Source: Flectonema sp. DT1601
Lineage: Eukaryota > Euglenozoa > Diplonemea > Diplonemida > Diplonemidae
Assembly (NCBI GenBank): GCA_964019425.1
Contig: OZ025781.1
Span: forward strand, 682,001-746,000
Length of the DNA stretch: 64,000 nt
Direction of reading: 5' to 3'
Shown here: positions 8,971-20,062 of the stretch, piece by piece
Position numbering within the stretch: position 1 is the stretch's first letter
How the letters are laid out: each line of letters starts with the position of its first letter
Notes under the pieces: model-generated
The model's database searches: none
What the model saw: the letters and a program-made list of their open reading frames with translations, nothing else
Told to the model about the DNA's origin: nothing
Translations under genes and position numbers: made by a program

Positions 8971-11670
8971 ATGGTGTGCTGTGGCTGTTTCCCGTTTATC
9001 AAGCGGCCTGTTGTTGAATGTGGTGACGATGCGTCCTGTGCAACAGGAAAGGATGCAGTTGGATCAGGTAAAACAGGAGCACAACGGGATAATATAATTA
9101 ATGCTGCTCCGAGTGGGGTTCCGAGTTTGGGTGAATTCGCAGCAGCGAAAGCAGCTCTTGACCCGTTCTTGGAATTAGGAAACGGAAGTAAGATTGTTGA
9201 GGATGAATGTGTTCCTATGTTGATGAACCTCGCAGAGTCACAATTTATATCGAAACTTAAAAGTTTATTAGTAGTACCATCAGCAGTTGATGCAGCTGGG
9301 ATTCCACAGCCACCTGCATTAGAGTTTGTCGTCGCTGTTAAAGGTCCTGAAGATGCTCTTCAACGAATCGATTACACAGCAGTCGATGCTTCTAAAGTAG
9401 TTCGGATCATCAGTCGTTGTATTGATGCTTTATTATATCCGTTAATAGAACGGGGTATTGATCTTCCAAAGAGAGAATCTGAACTAGAATCTCAACCAAT
9501 AGACTTGCCTTCACTAATTCAACAGTGTAAACAAGTCATGTCTGAAGAAGAATGGTGTTCAGGTATTATGGAACATAAAAGAGATAGCGACAGCTGTTTT
9601 GGAACACCTCAAGCAATAACATGTCTCTGTGTACGGAGTGGGTTGATGGCATTGGGATGGTTGCATGGAGTACTACCTGATGTGCAATTAGAAACATCAA
9701 AACCGATAATACATCCGGGTGCTTTTATCGTCAGCAGTATAACAACATGTGTCAATGTGATTGAAGGAACTCTTAAAAGACCGTCAGCAGGAATGGTCAG
9801 CATAGCCACTGTTATGAACGGACTTCGGCCGTTAGTGTCATTCCTAAGCATGGTTGGTATCCTGGTTGGGATGCCTGCACTTCAAACACCAACTGATGAT
9901 AATCCTCTTTCATGGTTGTTATATCTTCCATTCTTCGCTCTTGATACGGCAGCTAAACATTCACTTTTATTTATAACACTTGTGCTTAGTGGTCAAAAAC
10001 GACTTTGTGTTTCTGGAATTCAACGAGGTAACACCATTGCTAGCACTTTATCATTATTAAAGAAGTCAGGTGTGCTTCCGATGTTTGGATTCAGTTCTAA
10101 TGCGAGTGAGAAGAAGTCATATCGACTTAGTATTCAATTTGCTAACGGACAAGGTGGTCATGAGAATGGTGATGGTCAAGGACCAATAAAAGAAGCCTTC
10201 GATTCTGTAGCTGCAGAAATGACATCTCAGTGGGTTGATGTTCCGCCATCTGTAACAGAAGGGAGTTCTGCAACGTTATTAGAGGGGTCTTCGCATGTTG
10301 TGTTGACTTATCCGAGTTCTAGTAATTTACATTTGACGATAAGACCTGGATATCAATTATCATTTACTAGTTTAAGTTCAACGTTTAATCATGAGCACTT
10401 CACTGTTAATGACACCCTCAATATGATCTGTGTGAGTGTTGATCCTCCTGAAGTATTATCAGCGGAAGGAAGCAGTTCGTCAATGCAGAGTATTCGAGTG
10501 AGGTGCAGTTCTGTTAGTACTGTTTCATTACATCGATCTCAGTATTTATTATATCAGCCTGTGGTTCCAATGTTTAAGGCAGAAAGAAATAATCCAAGTG
10601 TCTGGTTTAATTTATCAATTCCAGAGCTTGGTGATTGTCCTTACTCAGCCACTGAACATCAAGATGCGTGGGTTGAAAAATATGCATTCGTTGGATGGCT
10701 TATGGCTCAGGCGATTGCAAATGGTGTGACATTACCGTTGTCATTGCCGACTGCTTTTTTTGATTTGTTAAAGCACTGGTCTTTATTTCAGTCTACTGAA
10801 AGTATTGTTACGGAAGATCATCTTCGTAGTATTGGTGATGGAAGTATGTCACTGAAATCTGTTTATGACATGTCCCCAGAGACTCTTAAAGAAGTTGCGT
10901 CACTTCAAGGATTACCATCTGACACCACACATGCTCAATATATAAAACATTTATGTCAAGAAATGATTGTTAATCAAGTTAGGTTACAAATGAGTGCTAT
11001 AGTTGATGCATTTGGAAGTTGTGGTCTTCGTTCTTCGTTAGTACTTCGACACACATCTCCATGTGAGTTGAGAAATATGATTTGTGGTCGTTCAGATGAC
11101 GTCACATCTGACTATTCTCTCAGAATAGAATTTCGAATTTTAGAAGACCCAGATCTTCATCGCTATCGTCACTCAATTGTCTTCTTGGAGTGTCTTTGGG
11201 ATGTTGTTGATGATGGTCTTGATGAACATAGTGAGCATATCTTCTACACTGCAAAGAGGCCTTCTGCGAATAAACGAAGATTCTTAAAATTCGTCACTGG
11301 TCGTAAACTTCTCCCTGCCATCCCACAACAAGAAACGTTCAGAATTGTCAGCGGATCCAATCCAATGTGTGCTGCAGCTTATGATCAATTATTGCACAGG
11401 CTACCTAGTGCACATACATGTGATAATACGCTTGATGTTCCTAACTATGCAGAAGCTGTTTTATTTCGAAGCACTTCACCTTGGTTTGACCTTCCTGGAT
11501 CTCCTCCGGTTTCCGGGACTATCGCCAATTCACATCGAGAAACTGCGTGGGACCAGTTGTGTCAGGCATCTCCAGACACAATAGAGGCGATGAGAACTGA
11601 AATACGGACGATTATTAGAAACAAGTTACTGCATGCAATATGTAACGCTGATACCTACGACCTTGATTAA
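8971..11670 (+). CDS. HECT-type E3 ubiquitin ligase
   Basis: The last ~330 residues form a HECT domain. The N-lobe contains FVGWLMAQAIANG, the usual 'F.GrliakAi..g'. The C-lobe contains ELRNMICG, RRFLKFVTGRKLLP and finally SAHTCDNTLDVPNY. The Cys of HTC is residue 817 of 899 and is the expected thioester cysteine. HECT ligases accept ubiquitin from an E2 on this Cys and pass it to a bound substrate. The first ~570 residues show no domain I can name and probably select substrates. I start at 8971 because an acceptor-like CTTACAG lies 17 nt upstream and the sequence then reads MVCCGCF. An ATG at 8848 would add 41 unremarkable residues. The cysteines at the start could be lipid-modified. Confidence 0.88.
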   Translation: MVCCGCFPFIKRPVVECGDDASCATGKDAVGSGKTGAQRDNIINAAPSGVPSLGEFAAAKAALDPFLELGNGSKIVEDECVPMLMNLAESQFISKLKSLLVVPSAVDAAGIPQPPALEFVVAVKGPEDALQRIDYTAVDASKVVRIISRCIDALLYPLIERGIDLPKRESELESQPIDLPSLIQQCKQVMSEEEWCSGIMEHKRDSDSCFGTPQAITCLCVRSGLMALGWLHGVLPDVQLETSKPIIHPGAFIVSSITTCVNVIEGTLKRPSAGMVSIATVMNGLRPLVSFLSMVGILVGMPALQTPTDDNPLSWLLYLPFFALDTAAKHSLLFITLVLSGQKRLCVSGIQRGNTIASTLSLLKKSGVLPMFGFSSNASEKKSYRLSIQFANGQGGHENGDGQGPIKEAFDSVAAEMTSQWVDVPPSVTEGSSATLLEGSSHVVLTYPSSSNLHLTIRPGYQLSFTSLSSTFNHEHFTVNDTLNMICVSVDPPEVLSAEGSSSSMQSIRVRCSSVSTVSLHRSQYLLYQPVVPMFKAERNNPSVWFNLSIPELGDCPYSATEHQDAWVEKYAFVGWLMAQAIANGVTLPLSLPTAFFDLLKHWSLFQSTESIVTEDHLRSIGDGSMSLKSVYDMSPETLKEVASLQGLPSDTTHAQYIKHLCQEMIVNQVRLQMSAIVDAFGSCGLRSSLVLRHTSPCELRNMICGRSDDVTSDYSLRIEFRILEDPDLHRYRHSIVFLECLWDVVDDGLDEHSEHIFYTAKRPSANKRRFLKFVTGRKLLPAIPQQETFRIVSGSNPMCAAAYDQLLHRLPSAHTCDNTLDVPNYAEAVLFRSTSPWFDLPGSPPVSGTIANSHRETAWDQLCQASPDTIEAMRTEIRTIIRNKLLHAICNADTYDLD

Positions 11671-13074
11671 GAAAAGTTTTTTGAATCGACTTGTGATGAT
11701 TACATTAAAAGTAGACAGGATGTATTTCTGGATAGAAGCTATTTATCTGAAAATAAAAATTGTCAGATCTAGCGATGTATGTATACATAATAGATATGTA
11801 TAAAACTGGCCTGCCTTCTGGCATTCCTTCTATTTGGAAACAATATTTTTATTTTATTATTTTTTTTTCCGTTTTTCGTTAATACTCCAATAAATACATA
11901 TCCTATATGTGTGTTAAATGAAAATTGTCGTTTTTCGTCTTAACTTTTTTTTTTTTAGTAATAATAATTTTTTTTTTTTTTTTGTTGTTGTTTTTATAAT
12001 GGAAAAAAAAAAAAAAAGTCGTACGATTATTTGGCACTTTTTTTTATTTTTTGTTGTTGTTATTGTTGAGTTGAATTCTTGTTACCCTTCTCTTCCCCCT
12101 ATACACTCACTTACACATCTTTTAATACATTTGTTTTTTTTTTTTTATATTAGGATTTCCCCTTTTTTGTTTCTGTTAAAATATAACTTCTGCTTGCAAT
12201 ATTTTCGTTTTTCCTTCATCCTTTTTTTTTTTTTTCTTTTTTCTAGATCGAGAAGCAAAAACCAACAGCAACAAAAGGATACTTTGTCGCTGTCTTTGTT
12301 TGCCTCTATTACTTACCTTAATGGAGTCAGCACATTCTCATTACCATTTTAGATCACAGCTGCCTTAGTTGTTCCCGTCGGGCTTTATCACTAATTGGAA
12401 TGAGATTCTGAGAACTGGTAAATTGATATGTTGTTGTTCTTTTTTTTTTTTATAGTGCCCTGTGTTGGCTTTGTAATGGAATCGAGTACAAGGTTTCTCT
12501 GAAGTTACCCGATCTTGAGAGCCATCTCTTCAATAGACTTTCAGCATTATCTAAGGTTGTCATGAGATACGGACAACTGATTCCTTTTTTTTTTTTTTTT
12601 TTTTTTTTAGGTTACGTTTTCTTCCCTTCTCTCTTCCTCTCTCTATTTTTCCCTCTCCTTACGCCAAGGAAAAGAAAATTATTTTAAAAAAAAAAAAAAG
12701 GAATGTGAAGAACGCACCTTTTTAACTCTATTCATACATTTTTATACCCGTCCACAGAATCAGGATAATGCTAATAATCTATTTGGATTGGGTTGGTTGG
12801 TTGGTTAGTTTTATTTTTTTTTGGTTCATATTTGATATTTTTATACGAGGGTTTACACAGTCTGGAATGCTTTCCTTGCTAGTCAACTGTTTCGTCACAT
12901 AAATATGGTTCTATTACGCTGATTATTATTTTTACGAATATTTCTTTCATTTTTTTTTTTTTTTTTAAAAAATCTTTTTAATAAAAAAGAAAAAGAAAAA
13001 AAAAAAAAAAAAAAAAAGGCAAAAATAAATAAATAAAACCGCAATAATAATAATGTGTTCTGTTTTTTTATTTA

Positions 13075-13075
<1 letters not shown>

Positions 13076-13105
<30 letters not shown>
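13076..13105. repeat. TTA trinucleotide microsatellite
   Basis: A run of about ten TTA units lies in the intergenic region, flanked by T and A homopolymers. Confidence 0.85.
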
Positions 13106-13803
13106 TTTTTTTTTTCGATGGAAAAAAAACAATTTATCTTTTTTTTTATTATTATTAAATTCTTTAGACTTTTTCTATATCAACATATGAATTTCTTTGA
13201 TTGATGTTTTATAAAGTTGCAGCTTTGAGAATTCAAAAGCAGTAGTTGGAAAACGATTTCTTTTTTTTTTTTGTTTTTTTTTTAAAAAAAAAAAAAAAGC
13301 TACTGAGAACTATTCACAGTAGTTTTGTCAACAGAACCGTTGAAATTGAAGTAGGGTTCATTCTCTCTCCTTGTTCACCATAAATTTAACGTCAGGTATC
13401 ATATCTTAAAAAAAAAGGAATCTTTTTTTTCTTTTTTCTTTTTTTCTCAACCCTACTCGCTTCTTCTCATTTATACTTCTTTTTTTTTTTTTCTAATATT
13501 TCCCGCCCCCTCCCTTCTACCCTTTTCAATGGAATACCCTCATTCTGGATTATTGATAGTATGAGAACATGTAAAGTCATAATTAGGAATAACAGTTTAG
13601 TTTATTACAACAGGTGTTCATATTGTTATCGATTGGCATCGGTCGTTTTGGTGATAGTTTTAAAAAAAAAAAAAAAAATACTATTTTGGGATTATCTGTT
13701 GAACACACACGGAATCAATCACACGAGAGGAGGGGATTAGATAAGTCGTCACTGTTGACTATAAAAATTAAAAATAACATCTTTCAATTATTAATAATTT
13801 CTG

Positions 13804-13822
13804 ATACCGACTACGTCGGTAT
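13804..13822. other. Short perfect hairpin upstream of the lysine-rich gene
   Basis: ATACCGAC and GTCGGTAT form an 8-bp stem around a TAC loop, followed by a T run and an A run. It lies about 45 nt before the start codon of the next gene. A similar CCGAC-NAN-GTCGG hairpin recurs in each LRR-gene spacer. The function is unknown. Confidence 0.5.
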
Positions 13823-13865
13823 TTTTAAAAAAAAAAAAAAAAAAAAAAACATTCTTGTAGACAAG

Positions 13866-15311
13866 ATGCCGTCAGAAAATGGGACATCTGGTGGAAAGAA
13901 AGGAGCAGGCGGCAAGAATGGAAAAAAAGGTAAAAAAGGAAAGAAAGGTGATGATGAAGACAGCAAGGGAAACGGAGGAGGTGATCCTAATCGCAAAGAA
14001 CAAGTTCCCTGTTCAGCATACGCATATTCACTTGTAGCAGGAACTGCTCCAAAGTGTTTAGAAATGACAAGATGGAATGGAGGTCGTAACTGTGCTGTTG
14101 GACTAATTCATCATCAATTTGAGTTTGAGCTGAGAGAATGGCATTCAAAATATCAACAGCAACACCGACATGAGATAACTGATTCAGTTCTTACAAAGAA
14201 TACCATCAAAACAATTGTTTTAGGAGATGAAAAATATGAATGGGTCATTGCTAATACCACCATCCATGAAGGAACATCCCTTCAACTAGTACCATGCAGT
14301 ATGAGAGCTGATATTGAGCCTCGTGTTCTACGTGATTTTGGATATCTTGGTGCGGCATCTCATGTGTCAACAGCTGAGGGTTTAAATGAGATTAAAGAAA
14401 CATTTGGTCAATTTGAAAGATTTATACTAATGGGATACAGTTCCCTCACCAACACTATTAGAAAGCAACACTCAGCTCTTTATAGTGATCACGTTGATTA
14501 TTTTAGTCCAAAATTTGAGGAACACATTACCACTAGACATAACACGGGACGTTCGAAGTTTTCATACGAAGATCTACAAAAGAACTCTGAACAGTTAGAA
14601 CATGAGAAAGACATGTTTATGTTAATTAATTTCAAAGTAAACAGAGCAATATATTTATTACAAAAATTATCACCTCTCTTAGCAAGCGGAGGTGTTGGTA
14701 TTTTGATTGATGAATATTACGTGTCGATGGAAATTTTTTCATTATTAAAAAAAGAATGCGTGGGAGTTAGTTGTCAAAAATTAGATTTTGACTACCTACA
14801 CTATCCCGTGTACTATCCAGGGGCAAGTATTGGAAATAGAAAATTAACAACAATAGTGTGCAAGAGCAATCCGAGTCATCCAAATGCGCTTCAGGACTCG
14901 CTGCTTTCACTGAAATGTGATGAACATTTTTTTTCTGAAAATTTTTATATTCCAAATCCGAAGCATCCAAAGCCTCATATTCTTGATTTTTCGACATCTC
15001 CAAGGGGTACTTTTGCAACTGGTGGAATCTGTACTGATCCTAGAAGGTCAGAAACAGATCCTTTATTTGACACTACTTCCATTAATCAAGAAACCCTCGC
15101 TCTTAAACGTCGTCTGGATCAGAAGCGTGCCAAGGCGATGGGCGTCAGCTATGTTCCTCCTCCAGAGGCACCTCCAAAAAAGAGAATCAAACCACCAGTG
15201 GCTAAGCTAACTAAGTATATTGATGTTGATGACGATAGCGTTACGAGTGACACAAAACCAGAACCGAATACTAACGGGAATGTTAAAGCTGAGCCGTATT
15301 CTGTTAAGTAA
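13866..15311 (+). CDS. Lysine-rich protein of unknown function, possibly Trm6-like
   Basis: The protein has 481 residues. An acceptor-like TTGTAG lies 5 nt before this ATG, and the frame upstream translates poly-A into Lys, so I start here. Residues 1-45 are a Gly/Lys tail with repeated KKGKKG, probably disordered and nucleic-acid binding. The middle (about 50-355) looks globular; the part near 265-340 (INFKVNRAIYLLQKLSPLL then GVGILIDEYY and a closing strand) has the helix-strand rhythm of a Rossmann-type methyltransferase C-terminal half. It weakly recalls Trm6, the non-catalytic partner of the tRNA m1A58 methyltransferase. No S-adenosylmethionine-binding glycine loop is visible. The tail has a PPKKRIKPP segment that could be a nuclear signal. 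The name is a guess. Confidence 0.35.
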   Translation: MPSENGTSGGKKGAGGKNGKKGKKGKKGDDEDSKGNGGGDPNRKEQVPCSAYAYSLVAGTAPKCLEMTRWNGGRNCAVGLIHHQFEFELREWHSKYQQQHRHEITDSVLTKNTIKTIVLGDEKYEWVIANTTIHEGTSLQLVPCSMRADIEPRVLRDFGYLGAASHVSTAEGLNEIKETFGQFERFILMGYSSLTNTIRKQHSALYSDHVDYFSPKFEEHITTRHNTGRSKFSYEDLQKNSEQLEHEKDMFMLINFKVNRAIYLLQKLSPLLASGGVGILIDEYYVSMEIFSLLKKECVGVSCQKLDFDYLHYPVYYPGASIGNRKLTTIVCKSNPSHPNALQDSLLSLKCDEHFFSENFYIPNPKHPKPHILDFSTSPRGTFATGGICTDPRRSETDPLFDTTSINQETLALKRRLDQKRAKAMGVSYVPPPEAPPKKRIKPPVAKLTKYIDVDDDSVTSDTKPEPNTNGNVKAEPYSVK

Positions 15312-15710
15312 AGTTACCCGTGTTTAATTGTCAACACGTGGATTAATAATTGTTTTTTAGGATCCCCTTTTTTTTTCGGTCAAAAAAAAAAAAAAAAAAA
15401 ACTTTTTTCAATAAGTTAAAAAAAACATGTTATTGTGTGCAGCTCACACTATATTCCTACTGCAGCATTGCCTTGAGATTGCCTTGTAAAGGTGGAGAAA
15501 GTATGATGTAGTAATCCGTAAACACGCATCAATATTTGATGCTCTAAGCTCCTGTTATGGGCGTCTTCAGCGTGTAGATTACTTTTATTTTTGATAAATT
15601 TACAAATCGAAAGCTAATTTGCCAGCAGTTCCAATAAAACAGTTGTGTTGCCTCTTTTTATCAACATGTCTCTCTCTCTCTTAGGAATTGGATGGTAAGT
15701 AAAACATTAA
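15312..15710. other. Intergenic
   Basis: About 400 bases with an A run near 15380-15400 and a TCTCTCTCTTAG acceptor-like site ending near 15684, shortly before the RMND1-like start. Nothing else was recognised. Confidence 0.5.
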
Positions 15711-16949
15711 ATGGACGTGAATGACGTTTTCACGAAAACCAGAAATGTTATTCGAGAGCGAAGACCATTTGCTAGACGTCGTTCAACACGAAAACATGAA
15801 CAGAAGAATGTAACGGGCACTGTCAGGTCTGTTAGTACTTGTGATGCTTTTGATTTAGTACAAATAGCAGCTTTTTATAAACAACAACAAGGAGTGGCTG
15901 TAATTGAGTTAATGGACGTAGTGGGTGTGACAATGATTGGAGAAGGTGGATTCGACCCAACTGGTATGGAAGTTACAACAGAACTCCCAACAGAAACAAC
16001 AGCAATACGAATTGGGTTATTCGATGACATCAATCATTCTGATGACGGAACTGAATTCTACTCAACTTGGTGTTGTGGATCATCAGCACCTTTAGAAACA
16101 CCTGTCTCTCCTCCTTTACAACGAGCAACTACTCGATCTGTTCGTCTTGAATCTGATTCACTTTGTAATGTTTATGGTAAATCACCAACATTTAGAGAAA
16201 ATAATGAAAATACATATCACGTGTTGTTCTTTACTTATGGTGTTGTTGTTTGGTGGTCACGCAACCCCCCAACTCAAGATTGGGTAAATGGAGGTCGTAA
16301 TCTACTTCGGCAATTAGACCTAATGAGACACGTCTTCGAAACGGGATCTAAAGAAACACTTGAACCTGAAACAAGTCAATGGATGGTTGAAGCTGGTGAG
16401 TCACCAACTGAAGAACGTGACTGTAAGATAGATTGTGATGTTTTTAAATTTACTTCTATTGACGATGATGCTCGTCTTGCTTGCAGTTATGGACTCGCTC
16501 AATCAACAAAACTGCGAGACTTTGAAATTAGAATTGGAGAAGTCGTAAACGAAACAAAAGATTATCCTATAATGCTTCTTGAGGGTGAGGTAGTATCTCA
16601 TAACACTCTTTGTAAAAAACGGGGAGAACTGTTTCTTCACTGTTTAGACATAAACCTTCATACTGATATCCTTGACACCCCTGACTTCTTTTGGAAACGT
16701 ACCGATTTAGAACCACTTTACCATAAAGCTAGAAAGTACATGGACATATCAGATCGTGTAGATGTTTTAAACAGACGTCTTAGCGTCGTTCAAGAAATGA
16801 TGGCAGTCTTAAATGAAGAAATACAAACTAGAACAGAAAACAGGCTCGAATGGTATATAATATGGCTTCTTTTCCTTGACTTTGTTGCGACTTTCGCTCA
16901 GGTTGCGATTGAAATAATGAAAAAGAATGGTAAGAAGAAAAAGCAATAA
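15711..16949 (+). CDS. RMND1/Sif2-family (DUF155) protein
   Basis: The 412-residue protein carries the diagnostic C-terminal signature of this family: LEPLYHKARKYMDISDRVDVLNRRLSVVQEMMAVLNEE, followed by an NRLEWYIIWLLF membrane segment. The central part (FFTYGVVVWW, then YGLAQSTKL) fits the family's DUF155 core. RMND1 and its yeast relatives sit in the mitochondrial inner membrane and support mitochondrial translation; the fungal Sif2/Sif3 branch is at other membranes. The Arg-rich N-terminus (RERRPFARRRSTRKHEQK) could act as a mitochondrial targeting sequence. The C-terminus ends in a Lys cluster after the hydrophobic helix. The start is the first ATG after the acceptor-like site near 15684. 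Confidence 0.8.
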   Translation: MDVNDVFTKTRNVIRERRPFARRRSTRKHEQKNVTGTVRSVSTCDAFDLVQIAAFYKQQQGVAVIELMDVVGVTMIGEGGFDPTGMEVTTELPTETTAIRIGLFDDINHSDDGTEFYSTWCCGSSAPLETPVSPPLQRATTRSVRLESDSLCNVYGKSPTFRENNENTYHVLFFTYGVVVWWSRNPPTQDWVNGGRNLLRQLDLMRHVFETGSKETLEPETSQWMVEAGESPTEERDCKIDCDVFKFTSIDDDARLACSYGLAQSTKLRDFEIRIGEVVNETKDYPIMLLEGEVVSHNTLCKKRGELFLHCLDINLHTDILDTPDFFWKRTDLEPLYHKARKYMDISDRVDVLNRRLSVVQEMMAVLNEEIQTRTENRLEWYIIWLLFLDFVATFAQVAIEIMKKNGKKKKQ

Positions 16950-17090
16950 TATTATTCTTATCTAAAATTTACAAAAAAAAAAAAAAAAAAAAAGTTCTGA
17001 CACCCAGTTTTTTATATTATTCTCATTTATTTTTTTAACCTTTTTTTTTTTTTTTTTTTTTATATTCTCAATTACAGCCATATCACATAA

Positions 17091-19107
17091 ATGGATACAG
17101 GAGTCATTTATAAGAATGGCGATAGCCCTGATTGGAGATCGACATTAGAAACGTTTTATGAACAACACAACCCAAGTAAGGTTGGAGGTGTTGGCGTCTT
17201 ATTAAAACAATTCGCTGGACAAGAACGTGACTTGTGGGATGTTCTACTGGAAAAGTATGTTCTGAAGACCCCCACTCCTGGGAGCCAGCCACCTTCTTTA
17301 GAGAATTCACACACACCGAGGAGAAGTGTAACACCACAACGAACTTGTGAGGATGCTAATCCAACAACAACAACAACAACAACAACTTTAAAAACTGTAA
17401 AAACTGGACCGACTAGCAGATTGCTTGCACCAACAGCTTCGTTTTCAATGAAGGCTGCTGGTGAAGGTCATTCAGATCTTACAATAATTCGTATCGATTG
17501 TTCAAAAGTATTAAATAAAACACTTGGTATCATATGCGATGGTTTACTCATAGAGGAAGTACTTCCACACTCTGCAGCTGATAAGTCAGGAATAGTACCC
17601 GGGATGACTTTAGTATCTTTAAATGGTAAAGGTTTCCCATCAGATAACGTATCCATTAATAGAATATTACGCAACTCTCCAACGTCATTCTCACTGACTG
17701 TCAGACTGCCTGAAGGACCATCTCAGTCTCGCAAAGTTGTGTATTCATCAAATCCGATACATGTCTTGTGTTCTAAATCTCACTCAAATCAAAGGCTTAG
17801 CAAGACTGCTTCAACTACTGGAGTTCAGAGAGATACTGCTGTCACATCTGGTAGGAGGGGTAAACGTGATACCACTGTATGTGTTAAGTTGTTTTATTTT
17901 TGTATTTACAGTACTGTTTTAATATGTTTTTTGTCACTAAAAATTATCAAAACAGTGGGCTGACCGAGACTTTTGGCCTCCTGCGAAACCAAAGTGGGTT
18001 TCTACTAAAAAGGAGCAAAAACAGAACCCCCATGAACAACAGCCGCCCAATGACAGCAGTCCGACTTCGGTTGAAGACAGAGCTACAGTTTCAGCGCTTG
18101 ACGCGATGGATGAAAATAACCTTAGTGAAGAGGCTCTTTCTCCACCTCCATCGACGTCTCCTTCTGTGGGAGGTATCGCAATCGCTGTTGATATCCAAAA
18201 TGGGAATAAATCTCCAAGTGGTTCCAGACCTGGTAGTCGGGCTAATTCACCTGTTGCGAAGTTCGGTTATTCAGCTTCCCCAAAGCCTGATCCTCCGACA
18301 TCAGTGGAAGCAGACAAATCGCTTCCTAAGCAACCATCTGCTCCTCCTTCTGCTTCTCCTGAAAGAGACAGCTCTCCTGTAATTATAAATAGAGAGTTAG
18401 CTGATGAATTCGAACATAATGAACAGCTGGCTGAGGTAGCAGAGCTCCAGCGCGATATCAGCGTCGAACTTCCCCCTCCGACTGTTCGAACGGCTGAACG
18501 AATCGCCTTGACAGATGCCCCTCCAGCTCCTCGCGTACATTCTCCTGTTCCTACCCAGCAATCTTCTTTATCTAGAGAAAGGGAAGAAATCGAAGAAACA
18601 AACGCGAAACGATCTCCTTCACCTGTTCCAATACCAACAACTGAACAGCGTCCCTCTAGGATTCCACAACAGAAAGAAAAGAAACCACGGCAGTCAAGAG
18701 TTTCTTCAGCTACTCGTCGCAAGCAGCTGCTTCCTGCTGAGATGAGAACAAGACGACAGAGTGAACCCACATCCCCTCTCTCAGAACATTCAAGTCAAGT
18801 CTCAAGATGGAATTCAGTAATGACAGCTGGTATTCGGGGTCCTCTTACTCAAGTAGAAAAGTTTGAATTAGCGCTACAGCGAAAAGGAAATCAAAAGAAG
18901 CAGGCATTTGATCACTTCCGAAAGATAAAGAACGAAGAAGAGAAGCTAACTGCTATTGAACAAAGGATTACACGAAATGATGATGAGCGTGAAAAGAGAC
19001 TTCAGGCAAAGATGAGAGAGTTTGAGGAGTTAAAGAAAAGACAGGAACATGTTCACGCGCAAAGAGTTCACTCATCACGCATCAGTAGCAGGCGACCAAC
19101 CATTTAA
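17091..19107 (+). CDS. PDZ-domain scaffold protein, two exons
   Basis: I join 17091-17876 to 17956-19107, which gives 645 residues. The N-terminus has the pattern 'Y..HNPSK...V..LL..F.GqE..L...L..KY', a short helical motif common at the start of protist proteins. A Thr/Pro-rich linker follows. Residues ~129-208 form a PDZ domain: TLGIICDGLLIEEVLPHSAADKSGIVPG, then VSLNG and a closing strand. PDZ domains bind C-terminal peptides and assemble complexes. The second exon begins WADRDFWPPAKPKW, then is a long Ser/Pro-rich disordered region, and ends in a charged coiled coil (about 560-630). Without splicing the first exon would run into intron sequence and stop. The ATG follows an acceptor-like ATTACAG by 12 nt. 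Confidence 0.72.
17877..17955 (+). other. Intron in the PDZ gene
   Basis: This is a 79-nt phase-0 intron with donor GTATGTGT, a possible branch site TCACTAAA about 20 nt before the end, and acceptor AAACAG. Removing it links two long open frames lying in different registers exactly at codon boundaries (RDTT to WADR). Confidence 0.85.
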
Positions 19108-20062
19108 GTACCCGCGGCGGCTTTCATACATGTTTTGTTCTGTATTGTTCTGTTAATCACAACCTTACCTTCGAACTGTGTTTTGACAACATTCCCTCAT
19201 TCGCATTGCGTGGTGAGGCGATAAAGAATTTATTATTTTTTTCTGATATTTTTATTTGTTCCTTTTTGTGACTTTTAAAGTTTTCGTTTTCTCTGATTTC
19301 TATCCCTTTTTGATTCTTGTTCAATTGAAAAAAAAAAAAAAAAAACAAGAATAACATAATGAATAACCGTAACGTTTACGTTGTTCTTGTGTTTTCTTTG
19401 TTTTCGAGGTGCGTTCATGGGGATTATTGTTTTTTTGTTTTGAGTTTTTGCTACGATTTGATATTTCTGTTTTTTTTATTTCATAGTTTTTGCTTTTTTT
19501 TTTTTTTCCCCCATTCTCCTGGGTGTGTTACTGACCCTCGAAAAAAAAAAAAAAAAATCAACGAAATCTTTAGGCACTCTGGTAAAACTTCTTATTTATT
19601 TGTATATTCTCTCCCATTTTAAATTTTTCTTTAGAATTAGAGCTTGACTCACAGTTTGTCAGCACCCCTGCTACTGCCATTGAGTATCTGCGAACCGTAT
19701 GGAAATAGGAATTACTTGCTAGACAAGTGTTTTGAGTAACAGCTGGTCAAGGCTTTTAATAACCTTAGCTTCAGCGAATGGTCCTAAGTAGACTTAAGTT
19801 AAGTAAGTGTGTTCTTTATCTCAACAGTACAAACAAACATGTCTCTTGCTCATTATTATTATATAGTCAACTGATGTAGAACCATATTCTTACAGCGAGG
19901 GCTATGCAGTTGGAGGCTTACCTCCGTTGCTCCTGCGACTCATTTCAATTTTTGAATGAGATGGTCCGAATGGCTGATCGTTAAACTTTCTCGATTCTGA
20001 TGACTTCAATACTTCTAATAATTGATCTTCGTGTTGTCTTCTTTATCTCATATTTATCTTTT
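19108..20062. other. Intergenic between the PDZ gene and the satellite array
   Basis: It contains A and T runs up to about 19550, then more balanced sequence (19625-20060) in which I see no open frame, tRNA or known RNA. The satellite begins abruptly at about 20063. Confidence 0.5.

Larger units (their letters stand above)
11671..13865. other. Intergenic, low-complexity
   Basis: This is the longest gene-free stretch (2.2 kb) outside the repeats. It holds T runs, A runs, a TTA/TAT microsatellite near 13076-13105 and a GGTT run near 12790. A 19-nt hairpin (ATACCGACTACGTCGGTAT) at 13804-13822 is listed separately. Open frames crossing it are poly-Phe or poly-Lys. The final TTGTAG at 13860 is a probable acceptor for the next gene. 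Confidence 0.5.

Noticed and set aside
11918-12352. 144-codon open frame
   Set aside because: Its translation is mostly poly-Phe from T runs; no family features and no plausible start.
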